The position numbers and the translations under genes are program-made. Positions 48,212 to 56,973 of a stretch of 64,000 nt of DNA are shown here, one piece after another (the stretch's first letter is position 1; every line of letters starts with the position of its first letter). The DNA is from Candidatus Saccharibacteria bacterium (GTDB taxonomy: Bacteria; Patescibacteriota; Saccharimonadia; Saccharimonadales; Saccharimonadaceae). The notes under the pieces are model-generated. The model had not been told where the DNA came from. It searched no databases and saw only the letters and a program-made list of their open reading frames with translations. The DNA lies in NCBI GenBank assembly GCA_016789455.1, contig JAEUQU010000002.1, forward strand, positions 248,001-312,000, written 5' to 3'.

Positions 48212-48874
48212 ATGACCCACAAACAGACACCACGCATCATCCAGACCATCTCTTTGTTCCCCGACATGTTCGACGGCGTCCTGAACAAAAGCATGATGTG
48301 GAAGGCTCAAGATCGCGGCATCGTCGCGTTCCAGCATCATAATCTGCGTGATTATGGCCTTGGCCCGCGCCGTCAGGTAGACGATACGCCGTACGGCGGA
48401 GGGGATGGCATGCTGTTGATGCCGGAACCATTGTTTGCTGCTATTGAGGCTGCCAAGGCGGTTGATCCTGAAGCACTGGTGGTGCTGCCGACGCCGCGCG
48501 GAGAACGCTGGCGCCAGCCGGCCGCCCAGGTGATAGCTGATGATGGGCGGGGCCTTATCTTCGTCTGTGCACGGTATGAAGGCTACGACGAACGCGTGAC
48601 CACACTGGTCGACCGTCAAATCAGCATCGGTGATTTTGTGCTGACGGGCGGCGAGCTGCCGGCCATGATGATCATTGACAGCGTGGTGCGGCTGCTGCCG
48701 GGCGTGCTGGGCGGTGAGACCTCGGCGGTGATTGAGAGCTTCAGTGACGGCGACAACCTTGAATTCCCGCAATATACCCGTCCGGCTGAATTCCGCGGCC
48801 TGCAGGTACCCGAGGTACTCTTAAACGGCAACCACGCCGCGATTGCGGCGTGGCGGGCGGAGCAAAGCAAGTAG
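48212..48874 (+). CDS. trmD: tRNA (guanine-N1-)-methyltransferase
   Basis: 220 aa. It methylates G37 of tRNAs to prevent frameshifting. The trefoil-knot motifs YGGGDGM, CARYEGYDERV and DFVLTGGELPAM are present, followed by the C-terminal RPAEFRGLQVPEVLLNGNHA. It is separated from khpA by a terminator and has its own leaderless-type promoter, so although its place in the rpsP-khpA-trmD order is kept, it is expressed alone. It ends 1 nt from the end of the convergent GH6 gene. Confidence 0.97.
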   Translation: MTHKQTPRIIQTISLFPDMFDGVLNKSMMWKAQDRGIVAFQHHNLRDYGLGPRRQVDDTPYGGGDGMLLMPEPLFAAIEAAKAVDPEALVVLPTPRGERWRQPAAQVIADDGRGLIFVCARYEGYDERVTTLVDRQISIGDFVLTGGELPAMMIIDSVVRLLPGVLGGETSAVIESFSDGDNLEFPQYTRPAEFRGLQVPEVLLNGNHAAIAAWRAEQSK

Positions 48875-49996
48875 CTACTCCGGCTTTGAAGCCTGGCGCT
48901 GCAGCAGGGCGCCGTCAAAGACACCGGCAGCTTCTTCGCTGGTGCCGCAGCGGCCGTCAGACTGGCCGGGCGTCTTGATGAAGGCCTGCTCGACGGCTGC
49001 CTGGGCGTCAAAGATGGCATCATCGGCAGTGCCGAGTTTTTCACCTTTCGGGTTGCACCACTCTTTGATCTGGTCCGTACCAGGGGCACCGTTCATGCTG
49101 ACGTCGATGATGGCGTAGAAGTCGCGGCCCATCCGTTCTTTGATTTGTTCAGCGTAGGCGGTATTTGCTTCGGTGGACATCTGGTTGGAGACGTTGAAGG
49201 CCAGGCCAGTGATAAGATCGCCGTCCGGGTCGATCTCATCCAACAGGCCGGTAAGCTGTGCCAACTCCTCATCGGTGTTGAGCCAGTCACTGTGCCCGAC
49301 ATCGACATAGATGGCTAGATTGGCGTTATTATCTTTAAATGTGGTGAGGGCGGTATTGATCATTTTGACACGCTCATCCTTACCCTCGTTATCACCGTCA
49401 TTGATCATCTGGACCGCAGCAGCGATAGCGTCAGGTTCGTATACCAACACGGCAGGGGCGTCACCGATCTTGTCGCTGACAGTATCTACCCAGGCCAGGT
49501 ACTCATCGGCACTGCCGTTGCCACCTTTCGACTCGCCGCCCAGGTGGTCACGGTTTGGAATCTTGTAGGCGACCAATAGCGGTACGGCGCCAGCCTCGGC
49601 GCTGGCGGGCAGGATGCGGTCGAGCTGGGCGTAGGTCTGTTCGTCGGTGCCGGCCAGCCATTCGGCGACCGGGGTCTGTTGGAGGCGCTCGATGTTGGCA
49701 CGGGTGAAGGGGTCGTCGGTGTAGCCGAGGGCTTTGCCTAAGTTGCGGTAGTAGTCGCTGTCGGTGTCCAGGTAATAGGGGGCGGTCTGTGGGGCGTTGG
49801 GGCGGTTGTCCTGAGGGGCGGCGTCAGTCGTGCCGCCGTCGCGCATGCAGCCGGCTGCGATAAAGCAGCAAAGAACGGCAGCGCCAACCCGTACGAGGCG
49901 TCCGTGAGGGCGTGGGGTAGCAAGACGGTTGGCAGCGGCCTCGACCTGCGGTTCATCATTAAAAACGTCCGTGGACGGGGAATGTATATTGTTCAT
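48875..49996 (-). CDS. GH6 family glycoside hydrolase (endoglucanase/cellobiohydrolase-like) lipoprotein
   Basis: 373 aa. An N-terminal segment of about 33 residues precedes a hydrophobic stretch ending in FIAAGC (Cys50), a lipobox-like site. Residues 70-370 match GH6: VAYKIPNRD with Asp150, VLVYEPDAIA with Asp189 (the catalytic-acid position), AIYVDVGHSDWL, KEWCNPKGEKLG and KTPGQSDGRCG with Asp347. These correspond to Asp175, Asp221 and Asp401 of fungal Cel6A. It should cut beta-1,4-glucan outside the cell. A cellulose-synthase-like gene and a GlxA-like oxidase start 0.7 kb away, the same trio as Streptomyces cslA, glxA and cslZ. The ATG has no clear ribosome site. Confidence 0.88.
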   Translation of the reverse strand: MNNIHSPSTDVFNDEPQVEAAANRLATPRPHGRLVRVGAAVLCCFIAAGCMRDGGTTDAAPQDNRPNAPQTAPYYLDTDSDYYRNLGKALGYTDDPFTRANIERLQQTPVAEWLAGTDEQTYAQLDRILPASAEAGAVPLLVAYKIPNRDHLGGESKGGNGSADEYLAWVDTVSDKIGDAPAVLVYEPDAIAAAVQMINDGDNEGKDERVKMINTALTTFKDNNANLAIYVDVGHSDWLNTDEELAQLTGLLDEIDPDGDLITGLAFNVSNQMSTEANTAYAEQIKERMGRDFYAIIDVSMNGAPGTDQIKEWCNPKGEKLGTADDAIFDAQAAVEQAFIKTPGQSDGRCGTSEEAAGVFDGALLQRQASKPE

Positions 49997-50083
49997 ATTC
50001 GCACATTAACACTAATTTGTTAAAAAGGCAATATTGTTATAGAAAAATATTAGACCATAATGTAATGACATGGCGATATACGG

Positions 50084-50089
50084 TATACT
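50084..50089 (+). promoter_or_regulatory. -10 box, predicted leaderless start
   Basis: TATACT ends 7 nt before the ATG at 50097. Confidence 0.6.
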
Positions 50090-50096
50090 AGCGCAT

Positions 50097-50561
50097 ATGC
50101 CTACCTCACGTTCTCGGACTAACACGGCGCGACCGTCCGCACTCACGGTGACTGATATAGCACAGCTGATGCTGGGCGGGCTCTTTGCTGCCATGGCACT
50201 GGCGCAGCTTGGATCGTTTGAGCGGTACTCGGCTGCGATTGAGAGTTATGGCCTGTTCGGCCGCGAAGGAGCGATCGCGGTCAGCTTGCTGTTGGCGGCG
50301 CTGGAGGTCGCGGCTGTGCCCGTGTTGTTTAAACTACTTCTGCCAGGCAGAGCACGCCAGGTAAGTACGGTGGCGGTCGTCGCCGTGCCGCTTACCTGGC
50401 TGTCGCTGATGACGGCGGCGCTTGCGCAGGGACTCTCGCCGGTCACGGGAGTGTTCGGCGGCTTCGTGCGTCTTGGGCTGGACGTGTATATATATGGTGC
50501 CATGATAGGTCTTGCAATCCTGGCGTTCGTGGTGGCGCGTCGCCTATGGGCCGCCCGCTAA
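50097..50561 (+). CDS. Four-span membrane protein (DoxX/MauE-like)
   Basis: 154 aa with four spans at about 20-42, 58-78, 85-108 and 118-142. Layout and short length resemble DoxX or MauE-type proteins, but no diagnostic motif is visible. The start at 50097 is set by the -10 box 7 nt upstream. It lies between the divergent GH6 gene and the cslA promoter; a link to glucan synthesis is possible only by position. Confidence 0.65.
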   Translation: MPTSRSRTNTARPSALTVTDIAQLMLGGLFAAMALAQLGSFERYSAAIESYGLFGREGAIAVSLLLAALEVAAVPVLFKLLLPGRARQVSTVAVVAVPLTWLSLMTAALAQGLSPVTGVFGGFVRLGLDVYIYGAMIGLAILAFVVARRLWAAR

Positions 50562-50582
50562 GTCGTACTGTTATGCTTTTGC

Positions 50583-50611
50583 TTGCAAATGGATGAATTT
50601 TAGGTTATAAG
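50583..50611 (+). promoter_or_regulatory. Promoter of the cslA-glxA operon
   Basis: TTGCAA at 50583-50588, 17-nt spacer, TATAAG at 50606-50611. The 90-nt leader contains the hairpin TCCGGGC-TT-GCCCGGA. Confidence 0.75.
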
Positions 50612-50702
50612 GTTACGTGGTCTGCCTCAAAGAAGAGGCTGATCAAGTGCTAGCAAGTCCGGGCTTGCCCGGATCCGACTCGCAGTGTCAGGAAAGGGTT
50701 CG

Positions 50703-52550
50703 ATGAACACCCCATGGGACGGCAGTTTTGAGGACTGCCCCAAGGGTCGCATCACAGGGGACGCAGTTGAAACCATCGACAACCGGGTGAAATTCCGACG
50801 GTTGGATGGACGGAAGCGTTCCTGGCTGTTGACGATCCTCATCGGGTTGATCAACGCCGGCATGGATGCGGTCTTTGTCTGGTGGCTCTTCTTCATGGAG
50901 CACGACACGACCGGCCTGATCGACGAGGACACCGTCCTCAACGGGTGGCACGATGCCAGCTTCTCGCTGGCGGTGATCATCGAGTGCATCAGGCTCATCA
51001 ACATCGTCAGTATGACGGTGAGCACCATCCTGGCCCGCGTGCCCCTGTTGCTCCGTCCGGAGGCAGGGCTGCGGGCCGCGCTGTTCATCACGTTCGTCCC
51101 GAGCAGTGAGGACATCGGTATCCTGGAGCGCACGCTCCGGGCCGCCAAGTGCGTCCGCCACCGCACCAAGGTCGACAAGAACGGCGTTGTGCGGGGTGTC
51201 TTCGACATCTACGTGCTCGACGAGCAGAACGACCCGACCGCGCCCTACGCCGTGCAGGAGCTGATCGCACGGCTGAACCGCGAACTCCCCGGCAACCGGA
51301 TCATCTACTTCTCCCGCAAGGGAATCGAGAAGTACAACCAGAAGAAGGGACCGTTCGAGGCCAAGACGAAGTTCGGCAACATCAACGCCTGCTTCCACTG
51401 GGTCAACGAGACCGTGGCCGAGAAGTACGACGTCCTGATGGGCGTCGATCCCGACCACGCTCCGGTGATGTCGTTCGGCGAGCGCATGCTCGGCTACTTC
51501 CGCGACAGCGGCGTGGTCTGCGTGGTGGGTCCCCAGACCTACTACAACGCCACGCACAACTACATCGCGGCGCTCTCGGAGAGCCAGCAGTTCGTCTTCC
51601 ACAGCCTCATGCAGCCTGCGGCCAACGCCCACGGCGCCGCCATGATGGTGGGGACGAGCTACGCTATCCGCTGGGCCATCCTCGAGAGGATCGGGGGCAT
51701 CCAAGCCTCGATCACCGAGGACGCCGCCACGACGTTCGCGCTGTTGTCCACGCCCGACCCGTTGACGGGCAAGCGTGGCAACATCTACTACACGCCGGAC
51801 GTCCTGGCGCACGGAGACGGCCCCGACACCTGGGGCGCGTACTTCAGCCAGCAGAACCGCTGGTCCCGCGGCGTGTTCGAGCTCCTGATCGGCCCCTTCT
51901 GGGCGTCGCTCTGGGGGCTCATCCGCAAGCCGTGGCGGCTGGTGCACTACTTCATGCTCATGAGCTTCTACCCGGCCATGAGCATCATCTGGATCGTGGG
52001 CGCCATCAACATGACGATCTACGTCATCAGCGGGGCGAGCAGTGTTATCGTCGACCCGCTGGCCTGGCTCGTGTTCTACGGCTGGGCGGCCTGCAGCCAG
52101 ATCGTGACCTACACGCGGTCGCGCAAGCACAACGTCAGCCCCTACGAGGAGGAGGGGTCGTGGGGAATCGGTGGGATGCTCATGAGCGTCCTGGCGAGTC
52201 CCATTTACGCTAACGCGCTCCTCAAGACGATCTTCCGCCGTCCGGCGAAGTTCGTCGTCACCCCCAAGGGTGGCCAGTCAAGTGGCGACTCGCTCTTCAC
52301 GTTCAGGATCAACCTGATCTGGGGCGCGATCTACGGTGGCCTCGCGGTCGCCTGCTACTTGCGTGGCTTCGAGACGGCCAGCGCGCTGTCCTGGCCGATC
52401 ATGGCGGCATCCATCTCGTTCGCCCCACCCCTGATCTGGTTCTGCATGAGGAACCGGAGCCAGGAGCCGGTGGAGCCTCGAAACGGCGTCGTCAATCCGG
52501 AGGACACCGTGCATCTGGTCGTCCCGTCGTCCACCCGTCAGTCTGCGTAG
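50703..52550 (+). CDS. cslA: Cellulose synthase-like family 2 glycosyltransferase (CslA-type)
   Basis: 615 aa from the ATG at 50703, which follows GGAAAGGG. Two N-terminal spans (about 42-65, 88-112), a cytosolic GT-A domain with IYVLDEQND (Asp173), GVDPDHAP (Asp249/Asp251), TED at 338-340 and the product-binding QQNRW at 383-387, then four to five C-terminal spans. This D,D,D,QxxRW set marks processive beta-glucan synthases. GlxA follows 12 nt later, as in Streptomyces, where CslA and GlxA together make a tip-located beta-glucan. No BcsB, BcsC or PilZ partner is present. Very high G/C third positions suggest transfer, perhaps from Actinobacteria. Confidence 0.9.
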   Translation: MNTPWDGSFEDCPKGRITGDAVETIDNRVKFRRLDGRKRSWLLTILIGLINAGMDAVFVWWLFFMEHDTTGLIDEDTVLNGWHDASFSLAVIIECIRLINIVSMTVSTILARVPLLLRPEAGLRAALFITFVPSSEDIGILERTLRAAKCVRHRTKVDKNGVVRGVFDIYVLDEQNDPTAPYAVQELIARLNRELPGNRIIYFSRKGIEKYNQKKGPFEAKTKFGNINACFHWVNETVAEKYDVLMGVDPDHAPVMSFGERMLGYFRDSGVVCVVGPQTYYNATHNYIAALSESQQFVFHSLMQPAANAHGAAMMVGTSYAIRWAILERIGGIQASITEDAATTFALLSTPDPLTGKRGNIYYTPDVLAHGDGPDTWGAYFSQQNRWSRGVFELLIGPFWASLWGLIRKPWRLVHYFMLMSFYPAMSIIWIVGAINMTIYVISGASSVIVDPLAWLVFYGWAACSQIVTYTRSRKHNVSPYEEEGSWGIGGMLMSVLASPIYANALLKTIFRRPAKFVVTPKGGQSSGDSLFTFRINLIWGAIYGGLAVACYLRGFETASALSWPIMAASISFAPPLIWFCMRNRSQEPVEPRNGVVNPEDTVHLVVPSSTRQSA

Positions 52551-52562
52551 TAAGGAAGAGAC

Positions 52563-54581
52563 ATGTCCCCCGCAGAAGTCCGTCACCGCAAGCGGAGGCG
52601 CGCCCGCGTCTTCCGCTGGAGCATGGCGATCCTGTTGCTCCTGGTCCTGGTTTCCGTTTCCGGCTACCAGGGCAACATCCATCTCCAGAAAGCACTCCAT
52701 GAACGGCTGATCAGTTCGCCCGAGTACCAGCAGGTGCACGGGCGGTGGGACAAGGTCGTCCTGCCAAAAGACCAGCAGGTCAACGCCATTCACTCGGCGA
52801 TGCTGCCGACGGGGAAGGTGCTGCTGATTGCCGGCTCCGGCAATGATGAGGACCGGTTCGAGGCCGGCACCTTCAACACCCTGGTCTACGACCCGGTCAC
52901 GGGGACGGCCAAGACCGTTCCCACCCCGGCAGATGTGTTCTGTGCGGGGCACGCCTTCCTGGCCAACGGCAACCTGCTGGTGGCTGGCGGCACGGGCAAG
53001 TACGAGGTGCTCGCCGACAAGGTGACCCACGCGGGCGGTGCCATCACCATCCGCAACGAGAACCCCAACATCCCGCAGGAGATCCCCAAGGGGACCCACT
53101 TCTTCGGGGAGAAGAGCGGCAAGCGCTACGTCACCGACTTCCCGGTCACTCTGCCTCCGGCAGAGAAGATCATGGTGACGCGCTCGCAGGCCAAGATCAC
53201 GGCCAGCGAGGTCACGGTCTTCGCCAGTGCCGTCGAGCGCGGCGAGGCGGGCGTCTACCTCGAGCCCGACCACATGATCGCCGAGGAGCTCCGCGGTACG
53301 CCCGAGGAGCGCAACGTCTACGGCCTCTCGGCCAAGATGACGCTCGACAAGCAGAACTACACGGGTCTCTCCGACTCGTTCGAGTTCAACCCCTGGACCG
53401 AGCAGTACGAGCGGGTCGGCAACATGCGGTACCCCCGGTGGTACCCGACGCTGACGTCCATGCCCGACGGCTCGGTGGTCGCCGTTTCGGGCCTCGATGG
53501 CTCGGGCGAGATCGTCCAGGGTCACACCGAGGTCTACGACCCGGTCAAGAGGCGGTGGGTGGAGCGGCGCGACCTGCGCCAGCACTTCAAGACCTACGCA
53601 TCCCTCTTCCAGACCAAGGTCCGCGACCGGATGTTCTTCAGCGGTTCCAGCACGGGCTACGGCCCGGCGGAGCAGGGGCGCGACCCCTTCTTCTGGAACC
53701 TGAAGACCAACACCACCAAGGTCGTTCCGGGCATCCGGGACGTCGACATGCTGGAGACCAGTGCCAGCGGCTGGGCGGGGCCGGTCAACAACCAGCGGCT
53801 GATGGTCGTGGGTGGCGGGGGAGTCGGCGAGTCGCCGCTCTCCACGGGGCGCATCGACTTCGTCGACCTCGACGAGGAGAATCCCCACTTCACCCCCGGG
53901 CCCAGCCTGCCCGACCCGACCCGGTACCCCAACCTGGTCACGCTGCCGAATGATGACACCCTCATCACCGGCGGCTCCCGCGAGTACCGCGGGAAGAGCA
54001 AGAGCGACATCAAGAAGGCCTACATCCTGGGTGGCAAGGACGCCACCCTGAGGCCTGTCGCTGACCCGACCATCGGTCGGAACTACCACGCGTCCGCGGT
54101 CCTGCTCCCCACGGGGCAGGTCATGACCACGGGGAGCGATCCGCTCTTCAAGGACGCGGAGAACCGCAAGCCGGGGGCATTCGAGAACACCATCGAGATC
54201 TTCACGCCCCCGTACCTCCTGCCGCAGAACGGGCAGCCGGTCGTGCGACCCACGATCACCGGCGGCCCCGACACCGTGAAACGCGGCGGGGAGTACAGCT
54301 TCACCATCGGTACCGACAGTGCCGTGCCCCAGGGCGCGGCGCCCGGTGCCCCGGATCCGGCGCGCACCATCACCAAGGCGCGCATGATCCTCCCGGCCGC
54401 GGTGACCCACGTCACCGACACCAACCAGCGGTCGGTGGCCGTCGGGATCACCCAGGAGGGTGACAACCTGAAGGTCAAGCTCCCTGGTGAGGCCACCCTC
54501 ATGCCCTCGGGGTGGTATATGCTGTTCGTCAACGGCGACAACGGCACGCACAGCCTGGCCAAGTGGGTCAGGGTGGAGTAG
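52563..54581 (+). CDS. glxA: Galactose oxidase-like copper radical oxidase (GlxA-type)
   Basis: 672 aa. N-terminal signal anchor at about 19-35, a kelch beta-propeller, and a C-terminal DUF1929 domain. The copper-radical residues can all be placed by comparison with galactose oxidase: Cys127 in VFCAGH and Tyr294 in RWYPT (the Cys-Tyr cofactor pair), Tyr508-His509 in NYHAS, and His616 in VTHVTDTNQR. It oxidises a sugar alcohol group to an aldehyde; in Streptomyces GlxA modifies or matures the glucan made by CslA. Same operon and same codon bias as cslA. The enzyme needs copper, and no obvious copper chaperone lies nearby. Confidence 0.92.
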   Translation: MSPAEVRHRKRRRARVFRWSMAILLLLVLVSVSGYQGNIHLQKALHERLISSPEYQQVHGRWDKVVLPKDQQVNAIHSAMLPTGKVLLIAGSGNDEDRFEAGTFNTLVYDPVTGTAKTVPTPADVFCAGHAFLANGNLLVAGGTGKYEVLADKVTHAGGAITIRNENPNIPQEIPKGTHFFGEKSGKRYVTDFPVTLPPAEKIMVTRSQAKITASEVTVFASAVERGEAGVYLEPDHMIAEELRGTPEERNVYGLSAKMTLDKQNYTGLSDSFEFNPWTEQYERVGNMRYPRWYPTLTSMPDGSVVAVSGLDGSGEIVQGHTEVYDPVKRRWVERRDLRQHFKTYASLFQTKVRDRMFFSGSSTGYGPAEQGRDPFFWNLKTNTTKVVPGIRDVDMLETSASGWAGPVNNQRLMVVGGGGVGESPLSTGRIDFVDLDEENPHFTPGPSLPDPTRYPNLVTLPNDDTLITGGSREYRGKSKSDIKKAYILGGKDATLRPVADPTIGRNYHASAVLLPTGQVMTTGSDPLFKDAENRKPGAFENTIEIFTPPYLLPQNGQPVVRPTITGGPDTVKRGGEYSFTIGTDSAVPQGAAPGAPDPARTITKARMILPAAVTHVTDTNQRSVAVGITQEGDNLKVKLPGEATLMPSGWYMLFVNGDNGTHSLAKWVRVE

Positions 54582-54681
54582 GGGGCGCCCGCGGTCCGTC
54601 ACCCAGACGGAGACCGCACCCGGACTGACACGGTCCGCCCCAACCTGGAGAAGGAAAGGGCGGAGACCGTGAGACGTCCGT

Positions 54682-54716
54682 GGCCCCGGCAGCAACGACG
54701 CTGCCGGGGCCTTCTC
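54682..54716 (+). terminator. GC-rich terminator of cslA-glxA
   Basis: GGCCCCGGCAGC (54682-54693) pairs exactly with GCTGCCGGGGCC (54700-54711), then TTCTC. Confidence 0.85.
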
Positions 54717-54730
54717 AATTTCAACTAAAT

Positions 54731-54761
54731 AAAACCGACGGCTATGTAAGCCGTCGGTTTT
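54731..54761. terminator. Bidirectional terminator between glxA and the DUF4383 gene
   Basis: AAAACCGACGGCT pairs exactly with AGCCGTCGGTTTT around ATGTA; A and T runs serve both strands. Confidence 0.9.
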
Positions 54762-54777
54762 CGTGCAGGACTACACC

Positions 54778-55152
54778 CTAACGGTGCAGCAGGACATTGT
54801 CGCGCGTCATCGCTGCCGCGTACAGCGCAAAGGCACCGGAGGCCAGATGGAAGAGAATGTCGAACGACGTCAGACCGTTAGGGAGCAGTCCGCCGATTGT
54901 CGGATCCGCCAGGCCGAACAGGCCAATGCCGAGATAGAGCACGCTCAGCACGATCAGACCGGTGCGCACCAGGCGGTTATCGCCGGCGGCATAGACGGCA
55001 TACAGCAGCAGGGCTGCCAGGGCTAGACGCGTGAGGTCGAGTACCGCGTCCATGTTCATGATGCCGAGCAGATGGCCTTCACCGGCTACCAGGCCGATCA
55101 GACCAAGGCCGAGCACCAGAAAACCGAATACTTTGGCTGTGGTTCGTTGCAT
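54778..55152 (-). CDS. DUF4383-like small membrane protein
   Basis: 124 aa with four spans: about 6-26, 37-57, 63-83 and 94-115. LVLGLGLIGLVAGEGHLLGIMNMD and LFHLASGAFALYAA fit the DUF4383 pattern (also seen in actinobacterial membrane proteins). AAGGAGAT precedes the ATG. Function unknown. Confidence 0.72.
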   Translation of the reverse strand: MQRTTAKVFGFLVLGLGLIGLVAGEGHLLGIMNMDAVLDLTRLALAALLLYAVYAAGDNRLVRTGLIVLSVLYLGIGLFGLADPTIGGLLPNGLTSFDILFHLASGAFALYAAAMTRDNVLLHR

Positions 55153-55309
55153 ATCGTATCTCCTTATCTCTTATAGGTACTTCCTACTATGGACGCGATA
55201 ACCAAAATATGCTGTAAGAATGCTCACAGTAAGAAAATTAACAGTCCAGCCGCGCAGTATTCCATATACTTGCCACAGATACTTCCGTAACCTTATATAA
55301 GGATGATTA

Positions 55310-56302
55310 ATGATACCGACCAAGAAGAAGACCAACCCCATCCTGATGGCCTCAGCGGCTATCGGCGCTGGGCTTGCCTTGCTGGCCTTCCAGCCTAAGC
55401 AGGCTGTACGGCAGGCGCAGGACGAGGCGATAGTACAGCTGGGCCGGGCATCGGCCGACAGCCCGCGCAAGCTTTCTCTGGCCGACTGGAAGGATGCTTT
55501 GAAGGAGACCAAGGCGGCACTTGGCAACAAGAATTTGCCGATGCTGGCAGCCGGCGTGGCTTACTTCTCGACCTTATCGTTCTTTCCGCTGCTGGCGGCG
55601 GCAGTCGCGCTGCTGGCTATCTTCATCGAACCCGGTCAGGTCAATGCTTTCATCGGCAGTATCGACCAGTACGTACCACAGGATATCGCCAGTCTCATCA
55701 ACACTCAGCTCAAGAATGAGACTGGGCAGCAGGCCAGTAATATCGCGCTGGCCATCGTGGCCATTCTTATCTCGCTCTACAGTGCTTCCAGCGCCACGCA
55801 AAATCTCATCAAAGCTACTAACGAGACGAATGAAGTTGACGAATCACGCGGCTTTATCAAGCTCAAGCTCATCAGCCTGGCACTGACGCTGGGGGCGCTG
55901 CTGGCCGGCTTCATCCTGATTCCCATCCTGACGGTGACACCCGACTTCCTGATGTCCATCGGCATGCCCGAGGCCTGGGCTATCGCCCTGCCGATACTGC
56001 GCTGGGTCTTTGTGCTGGTGCTGATCACCCTTGCTCTTGCCACGTTCTACCGCTATGGCCCGGATCGTAAGGAGCCGCGCTGGCAGTGGGTCAGCTGGGG
56101 CGCGACGGCTGCGACGGTCATCTGGCTCATCGGTACTGCGCTGTTCTTCTTTTACGTGCAGAATTTCGGTTCGTTCACCGAAAGCTACGGCGTCTTTGCC
56201 GGTATCATCGTACTGATGACCTGGCTGAACCTGACGTCGTTCATATTCCTGCTGGGGTCGGAGGTGAACCACCGCCTGGAACGGCAGGCGGGTGCCGCCT
56301 AA
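55310..56302 (+). CDS. YihY/BrkB (UPF0761) family inner membrane protein
   Basis: 330 aa. After an N-terminal span and a charged linker, the YihY domain begins at LPMLAAGVAYFSTLSFFPLLAAAVALL and continues through six spans, with SIGMPEAWAIALPILRW and RYGPDRKEPRWQWVSWGATAATVIW as typical landmarks. The family is thought to export or handle metabolites or lipids; it was once called ribonuclease BN, wrongly. Its stop overlaps the stop of the convergent prepilin gene. Confidence 0.9.
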   Translation: MIPTKKKTNPILMASAAIGAGLALLAFQPKQAVRQAQDEAIVQLGRASADSPRKLSLADWKDALKETKAALGNKNLPMLAAGVAYFSTLSFFPLLAAAVALLAIFIEPGQVNAFIGSIDQYVPQDIASLINTQLKNETGQQASNIALAIVAILISLYSASSATQNLIKATNETNEVDESRGFIKLKLISLALTLGALLAGFILIPILTVTPDFLMSIGMPEAWAIALPILRWVFVLVLITLALATFYRYGPDRKEPRWQWVSWGATAATVIWLIGTALFFFYVQNFGSFTESYGVFAGIIVLMTWLNLTSFIFLLGSEVNHRLERQAGAA

Positions 56303-56889
56303 AATTCGTAATCGCCCCAAACCCAGTCGGCTTCGTTGTTAAAGTTGCGGCCGGCACAGGAGAAGCCGGGGCTTTGCGGAGCGGGGCGGCTGCTTGTTTC
56401 CAGGTCGACGATCATCAACACGGTCAGGCGTCCGCGGCCGGAGGTGCAGCCGATGGAGGCCAGGTACCAATCGTCCTCATAGGTGAAATAGTTGTAGTGC
56501 ATACCGGTGTTGTTGTCAATGTCGAGCGAGGTGTTGACCGGGTCAACTGGTATTTGTGGCATGAAGCCTGAGCTTTTGAGGTTGGCAAGGAAGACGTGGC
56601 CGTTATTAAAATCTGAAGAGGCATCCCACCGCCCACCGCCAGATGGTGTAGCTACGGGGTAGTACCCCAGGTCAGCCTTGTGCGCCTTGATAGCCTTAAG
56701 GATGGCGTTGATATCGGCCAGCCGCCGGCTGTCGCGCGACCGCGCCTGCGCACTGGTGAATGCGGTCGTAGCGATGACCGCCAGGATGCCGATGACCACG
56801 ATGACGATCAGCAGCTCGACAATCGTAAAGCCGCCCTTGTGCTGCGGCCGGCGTGTTCTGATGAGAGCGGGGAGGTGCATCCGTGGCAT
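56299..56889 (-). CDS. Type IV prepilin-like protein
   Basis: 196 aa from the ATG at 56889. A basic leader precedes FTIVELLIVIVVIGILAVIA, identical over 20 residues to the prepilin at 5844. The rest is a major-pseudopilin-like domain: SRDSRRLADINAILKAIKAHKADLGYYP (positions about 42-70) and a beta region with two Cys near the end. Probable pilin or pseudopilin subunit. The stop codons of this gene and yihY overlap in the 4 bases CTAA. Confidence 0.88.
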   Translation of the reverse strand: MPRMHLPALIRTRRPQHKGGFTIVELLIVIVVIGILAVIATTAFTSAQARSRDSRRLADINAILKAIKAHKADLGYYPVATPSGGGRWDASSDFNNGHVFLANLKSSGFMPQIPVDPVNTSLDIDNNTGMHYNYFTYEDDWYLASIGCTSGRGRLTVLMIVDLETSSRPAPQSPGFSCAGRNFNNEADWVWGDYEF

Positions 56890-56973
56890 GTTATTTTTGC
56901 TTACGCTTAAATTACTACAATCATAGCACTTCATACTGCCGGGTCACAACGCTTTGTGGCATAATCATATGAT

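Noticed and set aside
52278..54695. 805-codon open frame antisense to glxA, and a 480-codon one antisense to cslA (50688-52130)
   Set aside because: Stop codons are rare opposite very GC-rich coding DNA. The translations are low-complexity (Arg, Gly, Val, Asp) with no domain, while the sense frames encode clear enzymes.
54669..54728. 19-aa GTG frame after glxA with a purine-rich site upstream
   Set aside because: It overlaps the operon terminator and encodes only a short Arg-rich string; probably chance.
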